Positions 35,098-44,630 of a stretch of 64,000 nt of DNA are shown piece by piece. Each line of letters begins with the position of its first letter. Within the stretch, counting starts at the first letter, position 1. The notes under the pieces are model-generated. The model made no database searches, had not been told where the DNA came from, and saw only the letters and a list, made by a program, of their open reading frames with translations. The translations under genes and the position numbers were made by a program. This DNA comes from Xanthomonas sp. DAR 80977 (GTDB lineage Bacteria; Pseudomonadota; Gammaproteobacteria; Xanthomonadales; Xanthomonadaceae), in assembly GCF_041240605.1 (NCBI RefSeq), contig NZ_CP162487.1, positions 937,001 through 1,001,000 of the forward strand, read 5' to 3'.

Positions 35098-35865
35098 CTA
35101 GCGCAGCATCCCCTGCGGCACTTCGATCTCGGTCGCCACCGCCAGGTGGTCGGAGAACGCGGCGGGCAATGCGCGTTGTTCGTTGCAGCGCAGGCCGTCG
35201 CTGACCAGGATGTGGTCGATCGCGCGCTGCGGGCGCCAGCTGGGGAAGGTCGGTACCACGCAGCCCGGCGGTTGCAGCCGGGTGCGCTTGTACAGGGCCT
35301 GCATCTCGGGCCGGTCGGCGACGCAGTTGAAGTCGCCCATCAGCACCGCGTTGGGATGGTCGGACAGCAGTTCGGCGATGAAGGCCAGCTGCGATGCGCG
35401 CGAGTTGGCGCCCAGCGACAGGTGCGCCACCGCGATCGCCAGCCCTTCCGCGCCGTCGCCGAACTTGGCCAGCAGCACGCCGCGCCCACCGAGCCGGCCG
35501 GGCAGGGGATGGTCCTGGACCTCGACCGGCTCCAGCCGGCTGAGCAGGCCGTTGGCGCTGGAGGCCACACCGCCCATACGCCGGTTCGGCTGGTGGCTCC
35601 AGTAATTGAAGCCGGCGCGCTCGGCCAGGTAATGGGTCTGGTTGGTGAAGCCCGAGCGCAGGCTGCCCGGATCGCTTTCCTGCAGGCCGACGATGTCGTG
35701 CCCGCGGGCCAGCTGCGCGATCGCGTCCAGGCTGCTGCGCTTGCTTCCCGCCGGCAGCGCGTGCGACCAGCTGCGGGTCACGTAATCGCTGTAGCGGCGC
35801 GTGCTCGAGCCGGCCTGGATATTGGCGGTGAGCACGCGCAGCGTGCGGGTGGTGGGGTCGGTCAC
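35098..35865 (-). CDS. Endonuclease/exonuclease/phosphatase (EEP) family protein
   Basis: A 255-aa metal-dependent phosphoesterase fold protein. Motifs in order: RVLTANIQAGSS (N), DIVGLQESDPGS (metal-binding Glu), VAHLSLGANSRASQ, VLMGDFNCVADRPEM (Asp-Asn), and AIDHILVS and AFSDHLAVATEI (terminal Asp-His pair). No signal peptide, so cytosolic. Members act on DNA, phospholipids or inositol phosphates, and sequence does not fix the substrate. It is 28 bp from the dsbA-like gene on the same strand. Confidence 0.88.
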   Translation of the reverse strand: MTDPTTRTLRVLTANIQAGSSTRRYSDYVTRSWSHALPAGSKRSSLDAIAQLARGHDIVGLQESDPGSLRSGFTNQTHYLAERAGFNYWSHQPNRRMGGVASSANGLLSRLEPVEVQDHPLPGRLGGRGVLLAKFGDGAEGLAIAVAHLSLGANSRASQLAFIAELLSDHPNAVLMGDFNCVADRPEMQALYKRTRLQPPGCVVPTFPSWRPQRAIDHILVSDGLRCNEQRALPAAFSDHLAVATEIEVPQGMLR

Positions 35866-35893
35866 TGCGGAGCGGCCTGGTGGGAGCGGGAGC

Positions 35894-36724
35894 TTACTTG
35901 GCCAGCGCCGCGCGCTCGCGCGCGATCAGGTGATCGGCGATGCGCAATTTGTCCGGGTAGCTGTTGCCCTTGATCAGATACTTGCCGTTGACGATCAGCG
36001 ACGGCGTGCCGTCGACGCCGCTGCGCATGGCGAACTGCTTGGCGCGGTTGGTCTTGCTGCTGACCGCGAAGCTGCCCATGGTGTCGGCGAACTGCTTGGG
36101 ATCCACGCCGTACTTGGCGTAGAAGCCGGCGATGTCCTGCACCGAATCGCGGCCGCGCTCGCCCTTGAGGCTCTGGTCGACGTGGATCGCCTTGTACAGC
36201 GCCTCGTGGGTCTTCTCCTGCACCCCCAGCGCCTCGGCGGCGTAGAACGCGCGCGCGTAGTCGTCCCAGGTGCCGCCGAACATCGCCGGCACGTACACGA
36301 AATGCACATCCGCCGGCAGGCCGGCCTTCCATGGGCCGATCAGCGGCTGGAAGGCGGCACAGGCCGGGCACACGTAGCCGAACACTTCGGTCACTTCGAT
36401 CTTGCCATTGGTCGGCTGGAACGGTTGGCCGCCCGGAATCTCCTTGTAGTCGGTGCCGGCGACCGGTTCGGCGCCGCTCGGCGTACGCGCCGCGACCGGC
36501 GCGGCGGGCGCCTCGGCGGCAGGCGGCGCAGCGGCATCGGTCGCCGGAGTGGAGGCGGTTTCGGCAGTGGCGGCGGGCGCGGTGTCGCTGGCGGCGGGCG
36601 CAGCCGGCGCCGCGGCGGGGGCGTCGGCGGCCGGGGCGACGGTATCGGCGGTGCCGTCCTGGGCCTTGCATGCGACCAGGATCGGCAGCAGGGCCATCAG
36701 GGTCAGGGCGAAGCGGGTCTTCAT
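35894..36724 (-). CDS. DsbA-family thiol:disulfide oxidoreductase, lipoprotein, CPAC type
   Basis: A 276-aa periplasmic disulfide-forming enzyme. The lipobox ILVAC (Cys19) marks a lipoprotein. A ~75-aa Ala/Pro-rich linker follows, then a thioredoxin fold with helical insert: VFGYVCPACAAFQP with active-site Cys119 and Cys122, and the cis-Pro loop GVDGTPSLIVNGKYLIKG. The CPAC dipeptide differs from the CPHC of its neighbour, which would shift redox potential. The start was chosen so that GGAG sits ~9 nt upstream; an earlier Met (36733) abuts the same site. It is the downstream member of a tandem dsbA pair. Confidence 0.88.
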   Translation of the reverse strand: MKTRFALTLMALLPILVACKAQDGTADTVAPAADAPAAAPAAPAASDTAPAATAETASTPATDAAAPPAAEAPAAPVAARTPSGAEPVAGTDYKEIPGGQPFQPTNGKIEVTEVFGYVCPACAAFQPLIGPWKAGLPADVHFVYVPAMFGGTWDDYARAFYAAEALGVQEKTHEALYKAIHVDQSLKGERGRDSVQDIAGFYAKYGVDPKQFADTMGSFAVSSKTNRAKQFAMRSGVDGTPSLIVNGKYLIKGNSYPDKLRIADHLIARERAALAK

Positions 36725-36831
36725 CGGCGGCATCTCCAGCAGGATAGGGGGCAAACGCCGGCCGCGCCGAGAAGCGCGGCAGGCAACCCCGTCATGATGC
36801 CATGGCGCGGATGAAGCGCCGTGTTGCGGGT

Positions 36832-37473
36832 CTACTTGCCCGCGCGCTCGCGGGCGACCAGCGCATCGGCGATGCGCAGCATGTCCTGGAAATTCTTGCC
36901 CTTGACCAGGTACTTGCCGTTGATCACCAGTGCCGGGGTGCCGGGGATATCGCTGCGCGTGGCGAAGTCGCGCGCGGCCTTGACCTGCGCGGCCACCTGC
37001 GGGCTGCTGTAGGCGGCGACGAAGTCCTGCGGCTTGACTCCGTATGCGGCGTAGAACGCGGCCAGCTCTTCCGGTGCCACGTTCTGCACCGGCACGCTGT
37101 GCTTGTCGTGGATCGCCTCGAACAGGTCGTGGTGGCTGCGGGTCTGCACGCCCAGCTTCTGCGCGGCATAGAAGGCGCTGGCGAAGCTGTCCCAGAAACC
37201 GCCGAACGCGGCCGGCACCAGCGTCACCCGCACGTCCTTGCCCTGCTTGCGCGTCCACTCTTCCAGGATCGGCTCGAAGTGCGCGCAGTGCGGGCAGGTG
37301 TAGCCGAACACTTCCACCACCTCGATCTTGCCGGCCAGCGGCGCGAACGGCTGCGGGTTGGCGATCAGCGCGTAGTCCTGGCCTTCGACCAGGGCGGCGG
37401 TCTTGGGCTGCGCGCAGGCGCTCAACGGCAACAGGGTGAGCAGGCACAGCAGCAGGCGGGGCAGACGGTTCAT
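36832..37473 (-). CDS. dsbA: DsbA-family thiol:disulfide interchange protein, CPHC type
   Basis: 213 aa. A lipoprotein signal with LPLSAC (Cys20) precedes a DsbA fold: VFGYTCPHCAHFEPIL (Cys60, Cys63) and the cis-Pro loop DIPGTPALVINGKYLVKG. It oxidises cysteines of secreted proteins in the periplasm. It shares the VEVFGY...C, AAFGGFWD and KYLxKG blocks with the adjacent CPAC paralogue, indicating a tandem duplication like that known in Xylella. It is 85 bp downstream of cytochrome c4. Confidence 0.92.
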   Translation of the reverse strand: MNRLPRLLLCLLTLLPLSACAQPKTAALVEGQDYALIANPQPFAPLAGKIEVVEVFGYTCPHCAHFEPILEEWTRKQGKDVRVTLVPAAFGGFWDSFASAFYAAQKLGVQTRSHHDLFEAIHDKHSVPVQNVAPEELAAFYAAYGVKPQDFVAAYSSPQVAAQVKAARDFATRSDIPGTPALVINGKYLVKGKNFQDMLRIADALVARERAGK

Positions 37474-37558
37474 GCGATCTCCATGGCAAAAAACGAACGC
37501 CGGTCGTGACGACCGGCGCGAGGGGGAAGCGGTCGGGCGCCGCGGCGGCGGCGCACGC

Positions 37559-38380
37559 TCAGGATTGTTGCGCAGGCGCCGCCTGTTGTGGCGCCGCCTG
37601 TGCCGGCGCGGTCTGCGCCGCGGCCGCGTCGTCGGCGCGATCGTGCAGGCCCTGCAGATAGCTGCCCAGCGCCTTCATCTCCTGCTCGGTCAAGGGCTTG
37701 GCCACCTGCGCCATGATCTTGAACAGGGTCGGGTCGCGTTCCTGGGTGGTGCCGGCCTGGTATTCCTGCAGGCGCCGCGCCACGTAGTCGGCGTGCTGGC
37801 CGCCCAGGTGCGGATACGCCGGGCCGGGATTGCCGGCGCCGGTGGGACCGTGGCAGGCCATGCACGCCGGAATCCCGCGCGACGCATCGCCGCCGCGGTA
37901 CAGCTGCTGCCCGACCTCGTAGAACTTCATGCCGGCGTACGGGCCGTCGCTGACCACCGCGTCGTCGGCGATGCCGGCGCCGGCCTTCTGCGTGGCGAAA
38001 TAGGCGCCGATGTCGCGCATGTCCTGCGCGCTCAGCGGCTGCACGAACGGCAGCATCGCCGCGACCGCGCCGGAGGTGCGCTCGCCGTGCGCGATCAAGG
38101 CCATCTGCCGCGCGCTGTAGCGTTCGCTCTGGCCGGCGATGCGCGGATACATCGCCAGGGACGGATTGCCGTCGGCGCCGTGGCAGGCGGCACAGGCCGA
38201 GGCCTTGGTCTGGCCGGCCTTGGGATCGCCCCAGGCGGCCTTGCCGACGTCGCCCTCCAGCGGCGCGGTGCTGACCGGCGCGTTGTCGGGAATCGGAACC
38301 ACCGAGGTCTGCGCGAACGCGACCGCGGCGGCGATGGAGATGGCGAGACCGGCAAAGGCGAGAACGCGAGCGTGGCGCAT
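37559..38380 (-). CDS. Di-haem cytochrome c4
   Basis: A 273-aa periplasmic electron carrier with two class I cytochrome domains. A signal peptide (RHARVLAFAGLAISIAAAVAFAQ) is followed by haem motifs CAACH and CMACH, the repeated domain pattern YPRIAGQ...YSARQM and YPHLGGQHADYVARRLQEY, and axial-Met regions. An Ala/Gln/Pro-rich C-terminal tail is extra. Such c4 proteins pass electrons to terminal oxidases. GGAG lies 9 nt before the chosen ATG; an upstream ATG (38404) lacks a ribosome site. It is divergent from engB. Confidence 0.9.
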   Translation of the reverse strand: MRHARVLAFAGLAISIAAAVAFAQTSVVPIPDNAPVSTAPLEGDVGKAAWGDPKAGQTKASACAACHGADGNPSLAMYPRIAGQSERYSARQMALIAHGERTSGAVAAMLPFVQPLSAQDMRDIGAYFATQKAGAGIADDAVVSDGPYAGMKFYEVGQQLYRGGDASRGIPACMACHGPTGAGNPGPAYPHLGGQHADYVARRLQEYQAGTTQERDPTLFKIMAQVAKPLTEQEMKALGSYLQGLHDRADDAAAAQTAPAQAAPQQAAPAQQS

Positions 38381-38509
38381 TAGCTGAAGCTCCGTATGAC
38401 CCAACCCGCGGTTGCCGGGCCGGCGACCGCATTCGCGCGATTATCCCTGCGCCGCGCCCTGCCGGTCAATGAACCCCGCCCGGACCGGCGGACGTGCGAT
38501 CCTAGCGCC

Positions 38510-39133
38510 ATGTCGCTGCTCATCGAACGTGCCCAATACCTGCTTTCCGCCCACAATCCCCGGCAGCTGCCGGAGGACGGGGGCTGGGAGGTGGCCTTCG
38601 CCGGCCGCTCCAACGCCGGCAAATCCAGCGCGCTGAACGCGCTGACCCGGCAGAACGCGCTGGCCCGCGTGTCCAAGACCCCCGGCCGCACCCAGCAGCT
38701 GGTGTTCTTCCAGGTCCAGCCCGAGCGCTATCTGGTCGACCTGCCCGGCTACGGCTACGCCAAGGTGCCGCTGGAGCTGCAGGCGCACTGGCAGTCGTTC
38801 ATCGACAAGTATTTCCGCACCCGCGAGGCCCTGCGTGGGCTGGTGGTGGTGATGGACATCCGCCATCCGCTGAAGGACTACGACCGGCAGATGCTCGGCT
38901 ATGCCGTGCAGCGCGGCTTGCCGGCGCACGCGCTGCTGACCAAGGCCGACAAGCTCGGCCGCGGCCAGCAGGCGCAGGCGCTGCAGCAGGTGCGCAAGGA
39001 ACTGTCCAGCTCGTTCGGCGACACGGTCAGCGTGCAGCTGTTTTCCGGCGAGACCCGCCAGGGGGTGGACGAGGCACGGGCCATCGTCGGCGGCTGGCTG
39101 GGCCTGGACGCGGAGCCTGCTGCCGCGCAGTGA
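38510..39133 (+). CDS. engB: Ribosome biogenesis GTPase YsxC/EngB
   Basis: A 207-aa essential GTPase needed for 50S subunit assembly. The G motifs are in order: G1 AGRSNAGKSSALNAL, G2 TPGRTQQ, G3 DLPGYGYAKVP, G4 LTKADKLGRG, G5-like SVQLFSGETRQG. The N-terminal YLLSAHNPRQLPED and length fit the EngB subfamily. It is divergent from cytochrome c4 with a 129-bp gap. Confidence 0.95.
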   Translation: MSLLIERAQYLLSAHNPRQLPEDGGWEVAFAGRSNAGKSSALNALTRQNALARVSKTPGRTQQLVFFQVQPERYLVDLPGYGYAKVPLELQAHWQSFIDKYFRTREALRGLVVVMDIRHPLKDYDRQMLGYAVQRGLPAHALLTKADKLGRGQQAQALQQVRKELSSSFGDTVSVQLFSGETRQGVDEARAIVGGWLGLDAEPAAAQ

Positions 39134-39248
39134 GCGTGGCGGCGCTGGATTTCCGGCATCCGCTGCGCCGACGCTGCTTGCGAGCGATCGCTAGCGGCGG
39201 ATGCGGCCGTCCTGTCTGCTTCGGGCTGCGTATGCGCGATGCCGGGCG

Positions 39249-39822
39249 CCCGCAGGGGTGGATGAGGCGACGGGCGTAGCGCGTCCACCCCAACTCCGCG
39301 AGACGCTTCGCGCCGGACCCTCACCCCAACCCCTCTCCCGGTGGGAGAGGGGCTAGCGCTGTTCCTTCTCCCACCGGGAGAAGGTGCCCCGCAGGGGCGG
39401 ATGAGGGTACGTGCGCAGCCTCGTGCACCCCAACTCCGCGAGACGCTTCGCGCCTTACCCTCACCCCAACCCCTCTCCCGGTGGGAGAGGGGCTAGCGCT
39501 GTTCCTTCTCCCACCGGGAGAAGGTGCCCCGCAGGGGCGGATGAGGGTACGTGCGCAGTCTCGTACACCCCAACTCCGCGAGACGCTTCGCGCCGGACCC
39601 TCACCCCAACCCCTCTCCCGGTGGGAGAGGGGCTAGCGCTGTTCCTTCTCCCGCCGGGAGAAGGTGCCCCGCAGGGGCGGATGAGGGTACGGGCGCAGTC
39701 TCGTACACCCCAACTCCGCGAGACGCTTCGCGCCGGACCCTCACCCCAATCCCTCTCCCGAGGGGAGAGGGGCTAAGGCGCACCGCGGCTGTTTCCTTCT
39801 CCCACCGGGAGAGCGCCGCACT
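39249..39822. repeat. 140-bp tandem repeat array with two hairpins per unit
   Basis: Units start with ACCCTCACCCCAA at 39317, 39457, 39597 and 39737, an exact 140-bp period: three full copies, a partial one at the right (39737-39822) and a partial one at the left (39249-39316). Each unit holds two palindromes, CCCCTCTCCC-GGT-GGGAGAGGGG and CCTTCTCCC-ACC-GGGAGAAGG, plus GCCCCGCAGGGGC. Copies differ at a few bases (GTGCACC/GTACACC, ACC/GCC). Open frames reading through it are by-products. It fills the interval between engB and the convergent MBL gene. Confidence 0.93.
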
Positions 39823-39835
39823 CAAAACGCCGCAC

Positions 39836-40828
39836 TCAAGGCGTGGCCGGCAACGGTGCGAACTCGGCCGGCACCCAGGCGAACGCGTCGCCGTCGCGGC
39901 GCACATGGCCCAGGCCCGGGAACGGCAGGTGCGCGCCGGCCACCCACCAGCCGCCGTCGGCGGCCTGTGCCATCGTCCGTTTGCGCGCGGCGATCGCCGC
40001 GGTGCGGTCGCTGTCGGCCTCGTAGGAGGCCTGCGGCTGCGCGAATTGCACCGCGTGGTAGTGCACCAGGTCGCCCCACACCAGCAACTGCTGGCCAGCC
40101 CCGCCGTCGAAGCGGTAGGACACGTGGCCGGGCGTATGTCCGTGCGTATCCAGCGCCACCGCACTGCCGGGCAGCGCATCGCCGGGGCGGAAGCGACGCA
40201 GCCGGTCCTTGGCCTGGTACGGCGCCGCCGCCGCGCGCGCCAGCGGGAACGCGAACTTCAGCATCTGCGGCGCGCTCGCCTCGCTGGCCGGATCCAGCCA
40301 GTACGCGGCATCGGCCGCGCTCAGCCACACCGTGGCGTTGGGATAGGCCGCCTGTCCCTGCGCATCGAGCAGGCCGCACATGTGGTCCGGGTGGGCGTGG
40401 GTCAGCAGCACGTCGTCGACCTGCGCCGGCGCGTAGCCGGCTGCGCGCAGGTTCGCCAGCACCTGGCCCAGCCCCGGGCCGAAGCAGGTGGCGGTGCCGG
40501 TATCGACCAGGGTCAGGTGCGTGCCGTCCTGGATCAGGTAGGCGTTGACCGCGGTCTGCAGGCCCTTCGCGGTTTCCGGCACGTAGCGATGGTCGAGCAG
40601 GCGCGCGATCGCGTCGCTGTCCAGATTGGACAACTGCGCGCGCGGCAACGGCACCGTGCCGTCGAACAGCGCGGTGACGCGCAGTGTGCCGATCGCCTGG
40701 CGGTAGACGCCGGGGACCTGCTGGACGGGCGTGAGCGGCGCGGCGGCATGGGCGGCGGGCGGCAGCGGCAAGGCCATGGCGGTGGCCAGCGCCAGCAGGG
40801 CCAGCGGGCGCGAGACGGAAACGGGCAT
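39836..40828 (-). CDS. Secreted metallo-beta-lactamase-fold hydrolase
   Basis: A 330-aa protein with a signal peptide (MPVSVSRPLALLALATAMALPLPPAAHA) and an MBL fold: NAYLIQDGTHLTLVDTG, metal motif LLTHAHPDHMCGLL, DTHGHTPGHVSY, VWGDLVHYHAVQF and a late GAHLPFPGLGHV. It resembles the group including AttM/AiiB-type lactonases and phosphodiesterase-like secreted hydrolases; the substrate is not deducible. The reading frame runs far upstream without a stop but only antisense to other genes, so the start at the signal peptide is used. Confidence 0.85.
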   Translation of the reverse strand: MPVSVSRPLALLALATAMALPLPPAAHAAAPLTPVQQVPGVYRQAIGTLRVTALFDGTVPLPRAQLSNLDSDAIARLLDHRYVPETAKGLQTAVNAYLIQDGTHLTLVDTGTATCFGPGLGQVLANLRAAGYAPAQVDDVLLTHAHPDHMCGLLDAQGQAAYPNATVWLSAADAAYWLDPASEASAPQMLKFAFPLARAAAAPYQAKDRLRRFRPGDALPGSAVALDTHGHTPGHVSYRFDGGAGQQLLVWGDLVHYHAVQFAQPQASYEADSDRTAAIAARKRTMAQAADGGWWVAGAHLPFPGLGHVRRDGDAFAWVPAEFAPLPATP

Positions 40829-40959
40829 CGGGAGATTCCAGCGGAAGCGGCGGTCGCCGCGGTCCCTGCATGCTGCGCGGAGCGCGCTGCGCGATTCGCT
40901 CATTCGGCTGCGTGCGGCGCTCGCCGGCTTGTGCGTTGCGTACGCGCCGCGGGTGCGTC

Positions 40960-41790
40960 CTAGTTGCCGATACTCGCCGGATCCAGGCCGTAGCGCTGCT
41001 GGAAGCGCTGGCTGAAGCTGCGCGTGGAGCGATAGCCGGCGCGCGCGGCCACCGTCTTCAGCGGCCAGCGCGTGGTGTAGAGCAGTTCCATCGCATGCGC
41101 CAGGCGCGCGTCGACGAGCAGCTCGCGCAGCGTGGTGCCTTCTCCGGCCAGATGCCGGCGCAAGGTCGCGCCGCTCAGTCCCAGGCTGTCCTCGAGATCG
41201 CGCGAACGCCACGCGCGCTGCGGCTGCGCGGCGATCAGCTCGCGCACCTGCGCGGCGATGCTGGGGGCCGGCGGCAGCAGCAAGCCGCCGTGGCCGCGGC
41301 GGCAGAACGCGACCACCAGCGCCGCCAGCGCCAGCCGGGCTTCGGTGTAGTGGCCGTCCTGCAGCGCCTGCCGCCACTGCAGCAAGGCACTGCCGAACTC
41401 GACCGCGCGCAGCTGCGCCAGTTCCTCGCCGGCCGCCGGCAACGGCTCGTTCCACAGCGTGCGCGCGGCGGTCAGCGCTTCCTCGCACAGCGGGATCACC
41501 GCGCTCAGGTAGCGGCCGCCGTGCGGGTCGGGGATGTTGACGACGTCGATGCGGCAGTGCCGGGTCACCAGGAACAGATCGCCCGGCACGAACTCCAGCG
41601 CCTGCGTCGCGGTGCGTACCTGCTTGCGGCCCTGCAGCAGGATCGCCAGCTGCGGCCGCGGAATGTCGACCGAGCGCGCCCCGTGCTCGCGGCGTGCGGT
41701 GATGCAGGCATAGCCTTCGGCGCGTTCGCACTCGGCCAGCGTCGCCAGTTGCGCCAGCAGCAGGAATTCGGGGTCGTGGGTGTCGGCCAT
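40960..41790 (-). CDS. AraC-family transcriptional regulator
   Basis: 276 aa. The N-terminal AraC-type ligand domain (IPRPQLAILLQGRKQV, FVPGDLFLVTRHCRIDVVN, YLSAVIPL) is of the AraC_N kind found in RhaS/CuxR-like regulators. The C-terminal double helix-turn-helix (RSRDLEDSLGLSGATLRRHLAGEGTTLRELLVDARLAHAMELL, AARAGYRSTRSFSQRFQQRYGLDP) is complete. It lies upstream of the MBL hydrolase on the same strand (131-bp gap) and may regulate it. Confidence 0.88.
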   Translation of the reverse strand: MADTHDPEFLLLAQLATLAECERAEGYACITARREHGARSVDIPRPQLAILLQGRKQVRTATQALEFVPGDLFLVTRHCRIDVVNIPDPHGGRYLSAVIPLCEEALTAARTLWNEPLPAAGEELAQLRAVEFGSALLQWRQALQDGHYTEARLALAALVVAFCRRGHGGLLLPPAPSIAAQVRELIAAQPQRAWRSRDLEDSLGLSGATLRRHLAGEGTTLRELLVDARLAHAMELLYTTRWPLKTVAARAGYRSTRSFSQRFQQRYGLDPASIGN

Positions 41791-41964
41791 CGGTGGCGAT
41801 GCTACAGCAGCATTCCCATTGCCTGCGGGAGCGGCTGCGGGTGGTCTCGGGCCATCGGTCGCGACGGGGCATTGCTCGATGCAGCTGTCGCGACCGATGT
41901 CGCTTTCGTTGGGGTTGAAGACTGCGGAAACTGTGGTGCGCCGCCCATGCTGCGCGGCGCCGCG

Positions 41965-42660
41965 TCAGACCTGCACGCCGAACAGGCGGCCGACCGCGCC
42001 GGTGGCCAGCATCGCCGCCGCGCCCCAGAACACCACGCGCACCGCGCCGCGCACGCCGGACGCGCCACCGGCGCGCGCCGCCAATGCGCCGGTCAGCGAC
42101 AGCCCGAGCAGCGTCGCCGCGCCGGTCACCCACACCTGGCGGCCGGGCGGCGCCAGCAGCGCGGCCAGGATCGGCAGTGCCGCGCCGCAGCAGAACGCGG
42201 CCGCCGACGCCAGCGCGGCCTGCAGCGGCCGCGCGCGCAGGGTCTCGGTGATGCCGAGTTCGTCGCGCGCATGCGCGCCCAGCGCATCGTGCGCGGTTAG
42301 CTGCTCGGCGACCTGGCGCGCCAGCGCCGCATCCAGCCCGCGCTGCCGGTAGATGGCGGTGAGTTCGTCGAGTTCGCTCTGCGGATCCTCGCGCAGCTCG
42401 CGGCGCTCGATCGCCAGGTCGGCGCGTTCGGTGTCCACCTGCGACTGTACCGAGACGTATTCGCCGGCCGCCATCGACATCGCGCCGGCGACCAGGCCGG
42501 CGATGCCGGTCGCCAGCACCACCGGCGCCGGCGCGCCGCTGCTGGCCACGCCGACCACCAGGCCGGCCACCGACAGGATGCCATCGTTGGCGCCGAGCAC
42601 CGCGGCGCGCAGCCAACCGGCGCGATCGGCACGGTGCAGTTCGGAATGGGTGGGGCGCAT
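41965..42660 (-). CDS. VIT family (CCC1-like) membrane transporter
   Basis: A 231-aa inner-membrane protein of the vacuolar iron transporter family. The signature near the N-terminus is RAAVLGANDGILSVAGLVVGVA, followed by GIAGLVAGAMSMAAGEYVSVQSQVDTERADL. A soluble helical part (ELDELTAIYRQRGLD..., HARDELGI) and C-terminal membrane helices (ALPILAALL, TGAATLLGLSLTGALAAR) complete the fold. It likely moves Fe2+ or Mn2+ out of the cytosol. It is divergent from gshA. Confidence 0.87.
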   Translation of the reverse strand: MRPTHSELHRADRAGWLRAAVLGANDGILSVAGLVVGVASSGAPAPVVLATGIAGLVAGAMSMAAGEYVSVQSQVDTERADLAIERRELREDPQSELDELTAIYRQRGLDAALARQVAEQLTAHDALGAHARDELGITETLRARPLQAALASAAAFCCGAALPILAALLAPPGRQVWVTGAATLLGLSLTGALAARAGGASGVRGAVRVVFWGAAAMLATGAVGRLFGVQV

Positions 42661-42879
42661 GGGACGCCTGCATGGCGGGAACAGGCCTGCAGCCTAGCCG
42701 AGCGCGGCACGGCGGGCGGTGCTGCGTCTCACTCTCGCCGGTGCCAACCGGGCGGATCTGTGGAATGCTGCAGCACCGCCGGTAGCGATGTGGGCTTCGC
42801 GCCGGTCACGCTATAGTGCGGCCCTTGCGATGGCGGCGGGCCGTCCCCACATCGCCTCATCTTCCGTGCGAGCCTGCCC

Positions 42880-44244
42880 TTGTCGAGCCCCAGCCACGTT
42901 GCCGAGACGCCGATCACCGACCGTGCCGAACTGGTCGAGGTGTTGGCCTCCGGAGAAAAGCCCGAAGCGCAGTGGCGCATCGGCACCGAGCACGAGAAGT
43001 TCGGCTTCCGCCTGGACGACCTGCGCCCGCCGACCTTCGAGGGCGAGCGAGGCATCGAGGCCTTGCTCAACGGGCTGACCCGCTTCGGCTGGGAGCCGGT
43101 GCGCGAAGGCGGGCGCACCATCGCGCTGCTGCGCGACGGCGCCTCGGTGACCCTGGAGCCGGCCGGTCAGCTGGAGCTGTCGGGCGCGCCGCTGGAGACC
43201 ATCCACGACACCTGCGTGGAAGTGGGCAGCCATCTCAACGAGGTCAAGCAGGTCGCCGACGAACTGCGCCTGGGTTTCCTCGGCATGGGCTTCCAGCCGA
43301 AGTGGCGCCGCGACGAGATGCCGTGGATGCCCAAGGGCCGCTACCAGATCATGAAGAACTACATGCCTAAGGTCGGCAAGCTCGGCCTGGACATGATGAC
43401 CCGCACCTGCACGGTGCAGGTCAACCTGGACTATGCCAGCGAAGCGGACATGATCAAGAAGTTCCGCGTGTCGCTGGCGCTGCAGCCGATCGCCACCGCG
43501 CTGTTCGCCGACTCGCCGTTCGCCGAGGGCAAGCCCAACGGCTACCTCAGCTACCGCTCGCACATCTGGACCGATACCGACGGCGACCGCACCGGCATGC
43601 TCGACTTCGTGTTCGAGGACGGCTTCGGCTACGAGCGCTACGTCGACTACCTGCTCGACGTGCCGATGTACTTCTCCTACCGCGACGGCACCTACGTGGA
43701 TGCCAGCGGGCAGAGCTTCCGCGACTTCATGCAGGGCAAGCTGCCGGCGCTGCCGGGCGCGCTGCCGACGCTGCGCGACTGGTCCGACCACATGACCACC
43801 GCGTTCCCGGAAGTGCGGCTGAAGAAATACCTGGAGATGCGCGGCGCCGACGCCGGCCCGTGGGGCCGGCTGTGCGCGCTGTCGGCGTACTGGGTCGGCC
43901 TGCTGTACGACGATGCGGCGCTGGACGCGGCCTGGGACCTGGTCAAGGACTTCAGCCTGGTCGAACGCCATGCGCTGCGCGACGGCGTGCCGAAGCAGGC
44001 GCTGAAGCTGCCGTTCCGCAACGGCACCGTGCAGGATCTGGCCGCCGAGTCGGTGAAGATCGCCCTGGACGGCCTGCGCCGCCGCGCGCGCCTGAACGGC
44101 GACGGCCAGGACGAATCGCGCTTCCTGGAGCCGCTGGTGGAGATACTGCACGCCGGCGAGACCGCGGCCGAGCGCAAGCTGGCGCTGTATCACGGTGCGT
44201 GGCAGGGCAGCGTCGACCCGGTGTTTTCCGAGTTCGCCTACTGA
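42880..44244 (+). CDS. gshA: Glutamate-cysteine ligase, plant-type (class 3)
   Basis: A 454-aa enzyme catalysing the first step of glutathione synthesis from glutamate, cysteine and ATP. Landmarks: [85 protein letters not shown] and [17 protein letters not shown]. This GCS2/class 3 type is the plant and alphaproteobacterial/xanthomonad form. The start is a TTG (42880). Glutathione made here is the cofactor of the formaldehyde pathway at 55-58 kb. Confidence 0.93.
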   Translation: MSSPSHVAETPITDRAELVEVLASGEKPEAQWRIGTEHEKFGFRLDDLRPPTFEGERGIEALLNGLTRFGWEPVREGGRTIALLRDGASVTLEPAGQLELSGAPLETIHDTCVEVGSHLNEVKQVADELRLGFLGMGFQPKWRRDEMPWMPKGRYQIMKNYMPKVGKLGLDMMTRTCTVQVNLDYASEADMIKKFRVSLALQPIATALFADSPFAEGKPNGYLSYRSHIWTDTDGDRTGMLDFVFEDGFGYERYVDYLLDVPMYFSYRDGTYVDASGQSFRDFMQGKLPALPGALPTLRDWSDHMTTAFPEVRLKKYLEMRGADAGPWGRLCALSAYWVGLLYDDAALDAAWDLVKDFSLVERHALRDGVPKQALKLPFRNGTVQDLAAESVKIALDGLRRRARLNGDGQDESRFLEPLVEILHAGETAAERKLALYHGAWQGSVDPVFSEFAY

Positions 44245-44630
44245 TCGGCATGCGCCGGCCGTGTTCGATGCGGCTGGCGGTAATGCGGAGCGAAGCCTCG
44301 GTCGAGAGAGTGGCTTCGTTTCCGGCGCCGCAACGCGAAGCGACAACCATCGCCAAGGCCGGGTCGCGATTGCATCCGATGGGTCGCATGCCATTGGCCA
44401 TTCCGCGCACTGACGGGGCATGATGTGTTGTTACGCCTTCATCGTTACGGATGTAACGCATACGTTGGTGCAAACATCGGATAACACTGGCAGTGGCCTC
44501 GCGAGCTGTAGTCCGCGATCCGGAAATTCGCTGAAAAGCGTTGAAAATTCGCCTCTTTCCAGTCTTCAGCTGATGGTGGATACTCATTCCACTACCGCTT
44601 TGGGGCGATCGATAGTAGTTTGCCGGCCCT
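44245..44630. other. Gene-free interval at the left edge of the cassette region
   Basis: 386 bp with no supported gene. GC content falls along it. It holds the small palindrome GTTAC-GGAT-GTAAC (44444-44457). If the small-gene array downstream is an integron relic, its attI or first attC would be sought here, but I see no convincing site. Confidence 0.45.

Noticed and set aside
39249-39822. CRISPR array
   Set aside because: The 140-bp units are contiguous with no unique spacers and contain long palindromes; this is a tandem REP-like repeat, and no cas genes are near.
40829-42673. N-terminal extension of the MBL hydrolase frame (open to 42673)
   Set aside because: The extension runs opposite or out of frame with the AraC and VIT genes, and the signal peptide at 40828 gives a natural start.
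44245-44630. attI site or integron promoter left of the cassette array
   Set aside because: Only a short GTTAC/GTAAC palindrome is present; no convincing core site or integrase gene fragment could be read.
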